From Caldifarciminota bacterium (GTDB lineage Bacteria > Hydrothermota > Hydrothermia > B15-G9 > DRBW01): a stretch of 16,363 bases of DNA. This document shows positions 7,037 through 13,295 of this stretch, piece by piece. The DNA lies in assembly GCA_011042705.1 (NCBI GenBank), contig DRBW01000008.1:1-16363 (forward strand), written 5' to 3'. Every line of letters begins with the position of its first letter. Position 1 is the first letter of the stretch. The notes under the pieces are model-generated. The model did not search any database. It saw nothing but the letters and a program-made list of their open reading frames with translations, and was not told the origin of the DNA. Position numbers and translations under genes: made by a program.

Positions 7037-8223
7037 ATCTCGCCGATCGCCTCAAGAGTGATCCTTTCCTGAAGCGCCTCTCTGAACTCCTCGGAGAGGA
7101 GGAAGTCTACGTTGTAGGGGGATATCCCCGGGACCTTTTTCTCGGCAAAAGAAGCCCCGATATCGATATCGTCGTTCTCGAAGATATTAAAAAATTCATC
7201 GAACCCATAAAGAAGCTCGGGCCCGTTGAATTCCGGCTCTCAGAGTTCATGACGGCAAAATTCGCATTTCCCGATGGGAGGATTCTCGACGTTGTCAGGG
7301 CCCGCAGGGAAAGATACCCCCGCCCGGCGGTCCTCCCAGAGGTCGAGCCCGCTGAATCCATAGAGGAAGATCTCTGGCGGCGTGATTTCAGCATCAACGC
7401 CATGGCTATCTCCCTGAGAAAATCGAACTTCGGGGAACTCATAGACCCAGCATCCGGTCTCGAAGACCTCCGGAGGGGCACCATCAGAGTCCTCAAGGAG
7501 GGCAGCTTCCGGGACGACCCCACCCGCGCTTACAGGGCAATACGTTACTCTCTGAGGTTCGACTTTTCCTATGACCCGCTGACCGAGCGCGAGTTCGATC
7601 TGGCGAGGAAATACGCGGGACTTTTGACTTTCCCCAGGATAGAAAACGAGCTTCGAAGGGGATCGACGGAGGAAAGGCGGGCGGAGTTCTTTCATGAGGT
7701 CGAGGCAAGGGGCCTCTTCCCCTGGGAACACAGGAAAGCTTCCATAGAGGAACTCAGGAGGCTCGATAAGCTTCTCGGAGAAAGGAAGGAAGGCGATTGG
7801 GTCCTATTTTTCGCCCTCTACCTGCCCGAAAGCGCCGGAGCCCGGGAATTCGTCCAGAACCTCCCCCTCGAGAGATCTGAGAAGAAAGTCCTTATGGACT
7901 TCCTTGAGCTGCGGGAAGAGAAAATAGAGACGGATCCCGGGGAATTCCATCTGAAACAAGGGAAGCGCGCCGAGGAAGCCCTCCTCGTCCTGGCAGCCTG
8001 CAGGCCAGGTCTCAGAGATTTTCTCCTCGATTACCTCCGCCGGAAGAGGAATGCCTCGCCCCGGATAAGACCTGCGGAGCTCATGGAAATGGGCTTCTCG
8101 GGAAGGGAAATCGGCGAGATCCTCAAAAAGATCGAGGTACTCCGGCTCCGCGGGGAAATCCACACTGAGGAGGAGGAACGGGCCTTCATTCGATCCCTCT
8201 TGAATCGGGAATCAGGCAGTTAA
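7033..8223 (+). CDS. Class II tRNA nucleotidyltransferase (CCA-adding or A/CC-adding type)
   Basis: A 396-residue enzyme of the bacterial class II polymerase-beta superfamily, which adds the 3' CCA end (or part of it) to tRNA. Motif A is VVGGYPRDLFLGKRSPDID (27-45), with catalytic Asp43 and Asp45. Motif B is LWRRDFSINAMA (114-125), the ribose-recognition region. The DP-SGLEDLRRGTIRVL segment (138-154) and the DDPTRAYRAIRYSLRF block (161-176) match the family neck region. The RIENELRR segment (202-209) stands where the nucleotide-selecting EDxxR motif lies in CCA enzymes and is not a clean match, so full CCA, CC- or A-only activity is undecided. No HD phosphohydrolase domain is seen in the C-terminal half. 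The start GTG overlaps accB (GTGA). The 3' end overlaps the convergent PilT-like gene by 12 nt. Confidence 0.86.
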   Translation: MNLADRLKSDPFLKRLSELLGEEEVYVVGGYPRDLFLGKRSPDIDIVVLEDIKKFIEPIKKLGPVEFRLSEFMTAKFAFPDGRILDVVRARRERYPRPAVLPEVEPAESIEEDLWRRDFSINAMAISLRKSNFGELIDPASGLEDLRRGTIRVLKEGSFRDDPTRAYRAIRYSLRFDFSYDPLTEREFDLARKYAGLLTFPRIENELRRGSTEERRAEFFHEVEARGLFPWEHRKASIEELRRLDKLLGERKEGDWVLFFALYLPESAGAREFVQNLPLERSEKKVLMDFLELREEKIETDPGEFHLKQGKRAEEALLVLAACRPGLRDFLLDYLRRKRNASPRIRPAELMEMGFSGREIGEILKKIEVLRLRGEIHTEEEERAFIRSLLNRESGS

Positions 8224-9165
8224 CCTGCTCGTGGTCTTAATCCTCTTCTCCATCTCGGTGAAGTTGCCATCCTCTATCATCCTCGTGATCTCGTCATCCC
8301 TGAGGAGCCACTCCATAGCCAGGGCGGGGCTCTCACCTGTCGTGAGCGGAGAGGGCGAGAAGATCCCGTAGAGTGTATGGGCGAGGCTCTGACGCATGGT
8401 TATCGGATCGGCAAAATAACGCTCCAGAGATATGAGCCCGGCAACTATCCCGCCCGAGGGATAGGTTATTATTATGAGCCTTCCCGATTCCACCGCTCTG
8501 AGTGCCGCCTCGGCCGTCTTCGTATCCGGTATGTCGCCGATGTAGATCACGTCGGCAGCTATCTTGAGGGCATCAGCTATCCCCTCGGCGAAATCGGGGA
8601 CATCGGAACCCACTTCTCTCTGCACCACGATGGAGCGATTGTGCCTCAGCGAATAGGCCTGGGGCTGTTCAAGGGTATAGATCACTGCTGCCCTGTTGGT
8701 GAGGATTTCGAGGAGAAGGGCTCCGGCGAGATCGGTGTTGCAGATAGTATAAGGACCGGTGATAAAGATGAGGCCGTTCTGAAGGTTCTGCACCTCCTGT
8801 AGCACTGACCTGACGTCATCGTCGGGAACGAGATCCCAGAGCGAAGGAGTCTTTTCCTCCACCACGTGCAGAAACACGGCATAAGAGCCCCTCTGTGTGA
8901 CATAGCTGACCCTGAACCGCCCTACTCCGGAAACACCGAAGGAAAAATGGCCGGCTTCCTCGAGGGGGGAGTTTATGCGGACTGACCTCGCTCGCAGGTT
9001 GATCAACACCTGCCTGACGTCGTCGGGGGTCAATTTTTCAGCAGAAATGGGTATGAATTCCTTTCCCCTTCTGAGGGTCGGCGGTGCTCCGGGAACGAGA
9101 ATGGCCTCCCTCGCCCGGTTTGACATCAATTTCTCTATCAGATTGCCGACAAGAACGGTAGCCAT
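8212..9165 (-). CDS. PilT/PilU-family protein with degenerate ATPase motifs (probable pseudo-ATPase)
   Basis: A 317-residue relative of the type IV pilus retraction ATPases. The overall pattern is kept: GRFRVSYVTQRG (82-93), GLIFITGP (131-138), QREVGSD (182-188) and the ADALKIAADVIYIGD block (197-211). Every catalytic motif is altered. The P-loop GPTGSGKST reads GPYTICNTD, with the lysine replaced by Asn143. The Asp box IEDPIE reads LEQPQA. The Walker B VGEMRD reads IGDIPD, with Glu replaced by Asp211. The His box GHLVLATLHT reads GRLIIITYPS. The frame is intact and full length, so it is not a simple pseudogene. It probably acts as a non-hydrolysing partner or regulator of an active PilT/PilB hexamer. 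No other pilus gene is in the window. The ATG has a GGGGG ribosome site (9170-9174) 4 nt upstream. Confidence 0.85.
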   Translation of the reverse strand: MATVLVGNLIEKLMSNRAREAILVPGAPPTLRRGKEFIPISAEKLTPDDVRQVLINLRARSVRINSPLEEAGHFSFGVSGVGRFRVSYVTQRGSYAVFLHVVEEKTPSLWDLVPDDDVRSVLQEVQNLQNGLIFITGPYTICNTDLAGALLLEILTNRAAVIYTLEQPQAYSLRHNRSIVVQREVGSDVPDFAEGIADALKIAADVIYIGDIPDTKTAEAALRAVESGRLIIITYPSGGIVAGLISLERYFADPITMRQSLAHTLYGIFSPSPLTTGESPALAMEWLLRDDEITRMIEDGNFTEMEKRIKTTSRLTA

Positions 9166-9276
9166 TTTACCCCCTTTTATTGGTCTTAAATAGTCCTAAC
9201 CTTTTCATCGGCCTTTGCACAGATTTCAAAGTCTCCATCAAAACACCAAAGCTTCGAGATTCCTCCCCCTTATTTT

Positions 9277-9306
9277 AAAACAACTTGAGCCCCTCCACAA
9301 GGAGCT
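9277..9306 (-). terminator. Possible weak terminator after the kdsB unit
   Basis: Read on the minus strand, AGCTCC (9306-9301) pairs with GGGGCT (9293-9288), including one T-G pair, and a T-rich stretch TTGTTTT (9283-9277) follows 4 nt later. It lies just after the stop of the 86-residue ORF and before the PilT-like gene. The stem is short, so the call is tentative. The rest of the 157-nt gap (9166-9322) shows no convincing promoter. Confidence 0.3.
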
Positions 9307-9322
9307 GGTGCCTTAAGCATTC

Positions 9323-9583
9323 TTATTTCTCCCCAGGGGGCCAAACTGTACCTTTCTTCCGCCTCCTCAGGGCTCCGAGGAGCGCCTTCTCCCATCTCTC
9401 AAGAATCTCGACGCACTCCTCTTTATCTCCCCTTTCCCAGGCCTCCTTGAATTCTTTCTCCAAACCGTCGAGCTCCTCCCTGAGCCCCGGATCCTCCCTT
9501 ATCAGTTCAGAAAGAAGGCCCGGCCTCCAGATGAGTCCGAGCCTCAGCGCTCTTTTAACGATTTCTCCCTTCAGAGAATTCAT
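9323..9583 (-). CDS. Small hypothetical protein downstream of kdsB
   Basis: An 86-residue frame beginning at ATG 9583, inside the last 29 nt of kdsB, and ending at TAA 9323-9325. The product is predicted to be largely helical and charged, with two amphipathic helices (LREELDGLEKEFKEAWERG and KEECVEILERWEKALLGAL) and a basic C terminus. No family is recognised. There is only a weak purine-rich ribosome site (CGGAACGAAAC) upstream. Support comes from its position in the kdsB transcription unit, codon use similar to its neighbours and a plausible helical protein. The 29-nt overlap with kdsB is larger than the other overlaps in the window, so the start could be wrong or the ORF fortuitous. Confidence 0.5.
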   Translation of the reverse strand: MNSLKGEIVKRALRLGLIWRPGLLSELIREDPGLREELDGLEKEFKEAWERGDKEECVEILERWEKALLGALRRRKKGTVWPPGEK

Positions 9584-10307
9584 GTTTCGTTCCGATAACC
9601 CTCTCGACCCGAATCAGGTCGGAGGGCGTATCGACGGGATAAAGCGGCATATCGGAGAGCAATACTTTTATCCTGATCCCCCTCTCCAGAGCGCGGAGCT
9701 GCTCCAGCCCCTCCAGTTTCTCAAGCCTCCCCTCTCCCATCTTCACGAATCTCTTCAGGGTTTCCCTCTCAAAGCCGTATACCCCGCCGTGTATCAGGAA
9801 ATCGCCAGACCTCAATCTGCCGCTTCTGATAAAGGGAATGGGGGACCGGGAGAAATAAAGGGCATAACCGCTCTCGTCCAGGACCACCTTAACCCTGTTG
9901 GAATCGCCGATCTCGTCGATGTTTTCTGGGTGATAGGCACAGGTCACAATTTTCTCGCCCCGCCTGAGCTCTTCAATAATCGCATCGAGGAGGCCTCCCC
10001 TCACCATGGGCTCATCGCCCTGAAGGTTGATCACCAGATCGAAATCGGTCTCTTCTATAGCCTTATAAACCCTGTCGGTTCCCGAGGGAACATCAGGAGG
10101 CGTCAATACCGCCCTGCCACCGAAACCCTCCACAACCCCCTTTATCCTCTCATCGTCGGTGGCGACGAGGACCTCATCTGCCAATTTGCTCTCCATCGCT
10201 CCCTCGAATACCCATTGTATCAGGGGCTTGCCGGAGATCTCTCTCAACGGCTTTCCCTTGAGCCTCGACGAGCCGTATCGCGCCGGTATTACGATAACTG
10301 TTTTCAT
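9555..10307 (-). CDS. kdsB: 3-deoxy-manno-octulosonate cytidylyltransferase (CMP-Kdo synthetase)
   Basis: A 250-residue enzyme activating Kdo with CTP to give CMP-Kdo, the sugar donor for the inner core of lipopolysaccharide; cytoplasmic. Family motifs are all present: PARYGSSRLKGKPL (8-21) for CTP phosphates, ATDD (49-52), SGTDRV (75-80), NLQGDEP (94-100) with metal-binding Asp98, SRSPIPF (153-159), HGGVYGF (173-179), LEQLRALE (201-208) and VDTPSDL (225-231) with the second metal-binding Asp226. The length is typical (about 245-250). The ATG at 10307 has no usable Shine-Dalgarno sequence; only GGG touches it. The predicted transcription start falls on or next to the ATG, so a leaderless mRNA is likely. 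It is divergent from the operon carrying kdsD/kpsF, another Kdo-pathway gene. Confidence 0.96.
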   Translation of the reverse strand: MKTVIVIPARYGSSRLKGKPLREISGKPLIQWVFEGAMESKLADEVLVATDDERIKGVVEGFGGRAVLTPPDVPSGTDRVYKAIEETDFDLVINLQGDEPMVRGGLLDAIIEELRRGEKIVTCAYHPENIDEIGDSNRVKVVLDESGYALYFSRSPIPFIRSGRLRSGDFLIHGGVYGFERETLKRFVKMGEGRLEKLEGLEQLRALERGIRIKVLLSDMPLYPVDTPSDLIRVERVIGTKHEFSEGRNR

Positions 10308-10313
10308 CCCTTA

Positions 10314-10343
10314 AGTTTAAATGCAAGTCCATTGGATTGACAA
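10314..10343 (-). promoter_or_regulatory. Promoter of kdsB, predicted leaderless
   Basis: On the minus strand a -35 TTGTCA (10343-10338) and a -10 TAAACT (10319-10314) are separated by 18 nt. Position +1 would be 10307, the A of the kdsB ATG. The -10 matches consensus in 4 of 6 positions, including the critical second A and final T. The -35 lies on the same bases as the opposing thpR promoter. Confidence 0.5.
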
Positions 10344-10365
10344 GGCTCTGACCAGTTATTAAAAT
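10337..10365 (+). promoter_or_regulatory. Promoter of the thpR-kdsD-lptC operon, predicted leaderless
   Basis: A perfect -35 TTGACA (10337-10342), an ideal 17-nt spacer and a -10 TAAAAT (10360-10365, 5 of 6) predict a transcription start at about 10372, 2 nt before the ATG at 10374. No Shine-Dalgarno sequence exists or could fit. Confidence 0.75.
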
Positions 10366-10373
10366 CTTAACCA

Positions 10374-10934
10374 ATGAGATGCTTCATCGCCGTTGACATC
10401 CCTGAAAGAGTTAAGAAGGAAGTAATGCGGGCCACAGAGAGGGCGAGAAGATCCCACAGAGATCTGAAGTGGGTCGAGGAAGAAAACCTCCACATCACCC
10501 TCAAATTTCTCGGAGAAGTGGAAAAGGAAAAGATAGAGAAGGTCAAACGGGTTCTCGACATGATAACGCGCGCTGAGGCTCCCTTTAACTTAACCACCTC
10601 GGATTTCGGGACATTCCCCAAAAGGGGCGCCCTCAGGGTGTTCTGGCTCGGCATTGAGGGCGACCTCGAGGAAATCAAAAGGCTTCAGGAGAGAATAGAC
10701 AGGGAGCTCCTGAAAATCGGCTTTGACAAAGAAGACAGGGAATTCACGCCACACCTGACGCTCGCCCGCGCGAAGAGATATTCGAGGGAAAGGGTGTCCC
10801 TCGAGGACCTGGATCTGGATAGCGTCAGCGGCAGGTCCTTCAGAATCAACGAGGTAATCCTCTACGAAAGCATATTGCGGCCCGAAGGCCCTCTCTACAG
10901 GAAAATCTCTGTCTTCAAGCTGAGGGGACGATGA
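10374..10934 (+). CDS. thpR: RNA 2',3'-cyclic phosphodiesterase (2H phosphoesterase)
   Basis: A 186-residue member of the LigT/ThpR branch of the 2H phosphoesterase superfamily, which opens 2',3'-cyclic phosphates at RNA ends; cytoplasmic. The N terminus MRCFIAVDIP and the two catalytic H-x-T-x motifs are visible: H40-I-T42-L in ENLHITLKFLGEV and H127-L-T129-L in FTPHLTLARAK. The length matches the family (about 180-190). The gene leads the operon containing kdsD/kpsF and lptC-like genes, although its RNA function has no obvious link to LPS. Its stop overlaps the next ATG by four bases (ATGA). It has no Shine-Dalgarno sequence because the -10 box ends 8 nt before the ATG. Confidence 0.93.
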   Translation: MRCFIAVDIPERVKKEVMRATERARRSHRDLKWVEEENLHITLKFLGEVEKEKIEKVKRVLDMITRAEAPFNLTTSDFGTFPKRGALRVFWLGIEGDLEEIKRLQERIDRELLKIGFDKEDREFTPHLTLARAKRYSRERVSLEDLDLDSVSGRSFRINEVILYESILRPEGPLYRKISVFKLRGR

Positions 10935-11902
10935 GAGAGGAAAAGATCCTGGCGATCGCCCGCGACGTGCTCCAGAAAGAAAAGGAAGGCATACAGGCTA
11001 TCATAGACGGCCTTGGGGAGGATTTCATAAGGGCCGTGCGCCTTATTCTCTCCAAGAAGGGAAGGGTGATCGTGACCGGCCTCGGAAAATCGGGCATAGT
11101 GGCCAAAAAGATAGCTGCTACCCTGACGAGTACGGGCACCCCCGCCATATACCTACACCCTACCGAATCCCTCCACGGGGATCTGGGCATAGTTTCAAGG
11201 GATGACGTGGTGCTCGCCATATCGAAAAGCGGCGAGTCCGATGAGTTTCACCTTCTCATCCCTCTTTTGAAGCGCTGGAATCTGCCGATAATCGCGATAA
11301 CGGCCAACAAGGATTCGGAGCTCGCCCACAATTCCGATGTCGTCCTGGAGGTCAAAGTCGACAAGGAGGCCTGTCCCTATGACCTGGCTCCCACCGTATC
11401 AACCACGGCGACCATGGCCCTGGGAGACGCCCTCTCGGTTGTTCTCCTTTTCGAGAAGAATTTCAGGCTTGAGGATTTCGCGGCTCTCCATCCGGGAGGT
11501 TTCATCGGAAAGAGATTCTGGCTCAAAGTGGAGGACATGATGCTGACGGGAGAAAAATACGTACCCGTGGTGGGAACGGACGCCGACATGAAGCAGGTGA
11601 TCCTTGAAATGACGGCCAAGAGGGGCATAACGAGCGTGGTGGACGAGAAGAAAAAGGTCGTGGGAGTTATAACTGACGGCGACCTCCGGCGCCTTCTCGA
11701 ACGGGAAAGCGACATATTCAGGTTCAAAGCCAGCGATGTCATGAACAGGAACCCAAAGGTGATAACGAAGGAGGAGCTTGCCACGACGGCGGCTCAAAAA
11801 ATGGAACAGTACGGCATTACCGCCCTCATCGTGGTGGACGATGAGAAGCATCCCATCGGCATCATTCACCTCCATGACCTGATGAGGGCAAGGGTTGTAT
11901 GA
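10931..11902 (+). CDS. kdsD: D-arabinose 5-phosphate isomerase (KdsD/KpsF/GutQ family)
   Basis: A 323-residue enzyme converting ribulose 5-phosphate to arabinose 5-phosphate, the first step of Kdo synthesis; cytoplasmic. The SIS domain covers about residues 35-170, with VTGLGKSGIVAKKIAATLTS (48-67), the signature HPTESLHGDLG (76-86) and ISKSGESDE (97-105). The HPGG motif (187-190) follows, carrying the conserved His187. Two CBS domains (about 202-260 and 267-320) complete the usual architecture and probably sense nucleotides. Length and order match E. coli KdsD/KpsF. It overlaps thpR and lptC by four bases on each side, so translation is probably coupled. KdsD, KpsF and GutQ cannot be separated by sequence, but the LPS neighbours favour the Kdo role. 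Confidence 0.95.
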   Translation: MREEKILAIARDVLQKEKEGIQAIIDGLGEDFIRAVRLILSKKGRVIVTGLGKSGIVAKKIAATLTSTGTPAIYLHPTESLHGDLGIVSRDDVVLAISKSGESDEFHLLIPLLKRWNLPIIAITANKDSELAHNSDVVLEVKVDKEACPYDLAPTVSTTATMALGDALSVVLLFEKNFRLEDFAALHPGGFIGKRFWLKVEDMMLTGEKYVPVVGTDADMKQVILEMTAKRGITSVVDEKKKVVGVITDGDLRRLLERESDIFRFKASDVMNRNPKVITKEELATTAAQKMEQYGITALIVVDDEKHPIGIIHLHDLMRARVV

Positions 11903-12390
11903 GGTATCTCCTTCTCGCCTCCATCTTACTGTTCCTCGCCTGCAGCAAGCGGGGTGAAAAGAAAGAAACGGAGTCCCAGGAGGTCCTGCGCGGCGTAAGG
12001 ATCACGGAAACCCGCCTTGGCAAAAAATCCTGGGAGCTGTTCGCGAGAAGGGTGGAGGAATTCAGGGATACGACCCGCGTTTACGATTTCGTCCTTTACT
12101 TTTACGACGAGAAGGGAAGTAAAACCTCGGAACTCTGGGCCGATTCGGGGGTCGTATTTCAAGATAAGGGCGACATGAAAGCCCTCGGAAAGGTGAGGGT
12201 ATATACCCAGGAGGGCGATACCCTTTATACTACTTCGCTCAGATGGAAGGAAAGAGAAAAAAAGATAATATCGGAAAGCCCTGTGGAAATACACAGCAGG
12301 GGCAGAGTTCTATACGGGAAAGGACTCATCAGCGATGCGAGGTTGAGCAATGTTGAAATTCTCGGAAAAATCCGGGGGAAAAGCGAGTGA
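11899..12390 (+). CDS. lptC: LptC-like LPS export lipoprotein
   Basis: A 163-residue protein with a lipoprotein signal peptide: MRYLLLASILLFLAC, lipobox LFLAC with the acylated Cys15. The remainder is a beta-rich domain with repeated short strands (DFVLYFYDEKG, SELWADSGVVFQDKGDM, GKVRVYTQEGDTLYT, KIISESPVEIHSRGRVLYGKGLISD) like the beta-jellyroll of LptC/OstA, where the phrase about a parameter, unmasking and G-x-G-hydrophobic turns recurs. LptC links the LptBFG transporter to the periplasmic bridge. E. coli LptC has a transmembrane anchor rather than a lipid anchor; lipoprotein forms are known in other phyla. Its place immediately after kdsD matches the classical kdsD-kdsC-lptC-lptA cluster. 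The ATG overlaps the kdsD stop by four bases. No lptA follows in this window. Confidence 0.82.
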   Translation: MRYLLLASILLFLACSKRGEKKETESQEVLRGVRITETRLGKKSWELFARRVEEFRDTTRVYDFVLYFYDEKGSKTSELWADSGVVFQDKGDMKALGKVRVYTQEGDTLYTTSLRWKEREKKIISESPVEIHSRGRVLYGKGLISDARLSNVEILGKIRGKSE

Positions 12391-12667
12391 GGAAAAGGAT
12401 TACTCCGTTCTCATCGAGAAAATCGCCAGGCGCGTCGTGCAGTGGAGGCTGACTGTCCCCGCCATCGTCATTCTGGAGAGCGCCAAACCGCTTTCTTTCG
12501 TGGCAAGTCAGGTCATGGTGTTTTTCGAACCCATAGTGCAGAGCCTCTTGAGCTTCAAGGACTACAGGGATTTCTACGAGATGCTGGAGGACCGCAGGAA
12601 CATAGAACTCCTGATTCAGGCCATAGAAAGGGCAGAAGATGAGAGGAGTGCCGGTGAGAAAGATTAG
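12350..12667 (+). CDS. Conserved-looking hypothetical protein between lptC and DUF4159 genes
   Basis: A 105-residue protein starting at ATG 12350, within the last 41 nt of lptC; TTG 12353 is the only nearby in-frame alternative. It has a partial ribosome site (GCGAGGTTGAGCA). Its distinctive part is residues 37-67, PAIVILESAKPLSF followed by VASQVMVFFEPIVQ, a moderately hydrophobic segment with a Glu and Lys inside, then FYEMLEDRRNIELLIQAIE (75-93), which looks like an amphipathic helix. I recall unnamed proteins in several Gram-negative phyla with the same PAI-LES-KPL-SQ pattern, so it is probably a real conserved family, but no function is known to me. The hydrophobic segment may associate with the membrane. 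It sits where lptA is expected after lptC, but does not resemble LptA. Confidence 0.68.
   Translation: MLKFSEKSGGKASEEKDYSVLIEKIARRVVQWRLTVPAIVILESAKPLSFVASQVMVFFEPIVQSLLSFKDYRDFYEMLEDRRNIELLIQAIERAEDERSAGEKD
12644..12648 (+). promoter_or_regulatory. Shine-Dalgarno site that sets the start of the DUF4159 gene
   Basis: AGGAG lies 5 nt before GTG 12654. An ATG at 12639 in the same frame would place this site inside the coding region and has no ribosome site of its own. The shorter start also gives a cleaner signal peptide. Confidence 0.6.
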
Positions 12668-13295
12668 CCTGATCCTCATCATGGCGGGCATCCTGGCCGG
12701 CGCCGACTACGATTTTCAGCTCGCCCGCGTTAAGTACAGGGGCGGAGGAGACTGGTATAACGACCCCGACGTCCTTCCGAACCTCGCCGCAGAACTACAG
12801 AAGAGGGCTGGAGTGGCCGTGGCGCCAGATCAGGCTGTCGTGGACATCGGCAGCCGCGAGATCTTCAATTATCCTTTTCTCTACCTCACAGGGCACGGAA
12901 ACATCAGGCTCACCGAGGACGAGGCGAAAAACCTCAGGGAATACCTGGAAAAGGGAGGATTTCTATATGCCGACGACGACTACGGCATGGACAGGAGCTT
13001 CCGCCGGGAGATCAAAAAGGTCTTTCCGGACCGGGAGCTGGTAGAGCTCCCCTTCGACCATCCGATCTACCACCTGTTCTACGATTTCCCGAAAGGACTC
13101 CCCAAAATCCACGAGCACAAACCAGGGCCGCCCCACGGATACGGGATTTTCATAGGCGACAGGATGGTCGTCTATTACACATACAACACGAATATCTCCG
13201 ATGGGTGGACGCCCAATCACAACGACCCCCAGGAAAAAAGAGAAGCTGCCTTCAAAATGGGGATAAATATAGTCCTCTACTCACTCACCTACTGA
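12654..13295 (+). CDS. Exported DUF4159 protein
   Basis: About 213 residues from GTG 12654; an in-frame ATG at 12639 would add five residues. The N terminus RKISLILIMAGILAGA is a signal peptide, so the protein is periplasmic or surface-bound. The mature part matches DUF4159: DYDFQLARVKYRGGGDW (18-34), YLTGHG (77-82), LREYLEKGGFLYADDDYG (94-111), the FDHPIYHLFYDFPKGLP segment (134-150) and the C-terminal YNTNISDGW (177-185) with a long helix. DUF4159 is thought to have a glutamine-amidotransferase-like (ThuA-type) fold; its biochemical role is unknown. It often lies in envelope/vWA-MoxR loci together with DUF4175 genes, one of which is at the left edge of this window. It is the last gene of the thpR operon and ends in a 7-nt overlap with the convergent lipoprotein gene. 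Confidence 0.88.
   Translation: MRKISLILIMAGILAGADYDFQLARVKYRGGGDWYNDPDVLPNLAAELQKRAGVAVAPDQAVVDIGSREIFNYPFLYLTGHGNIRLTEDEAKNLREYLEKGGFLYADDDYGMDRSFRREIKKVFPDRELVELPFDHPIYHLFYDFPKGLPKIHEHKPGPPHGYGIFIGDRMVVYYTYNTNISDGWTPNHNDPQEKREAAFKMGINIVLYSLTY

Noticed and set aside
8212..9165. PilT-like gene as a pseudogene
   Set aside because: The frame is uninterrupted at family length with a good ribosome site, and non-catalytic sequence is well kept, which argues for a retained protein.
9285..10340. 351-codon open frame on the + strand opposite kdsB
   Set aside because: It lies antisense to an unmistakable kdsB with all family motifs. Its translation is rich in Ser, Pro, Leu and His with no domain, as expected for a shadow frame in this codon-biased DNA.
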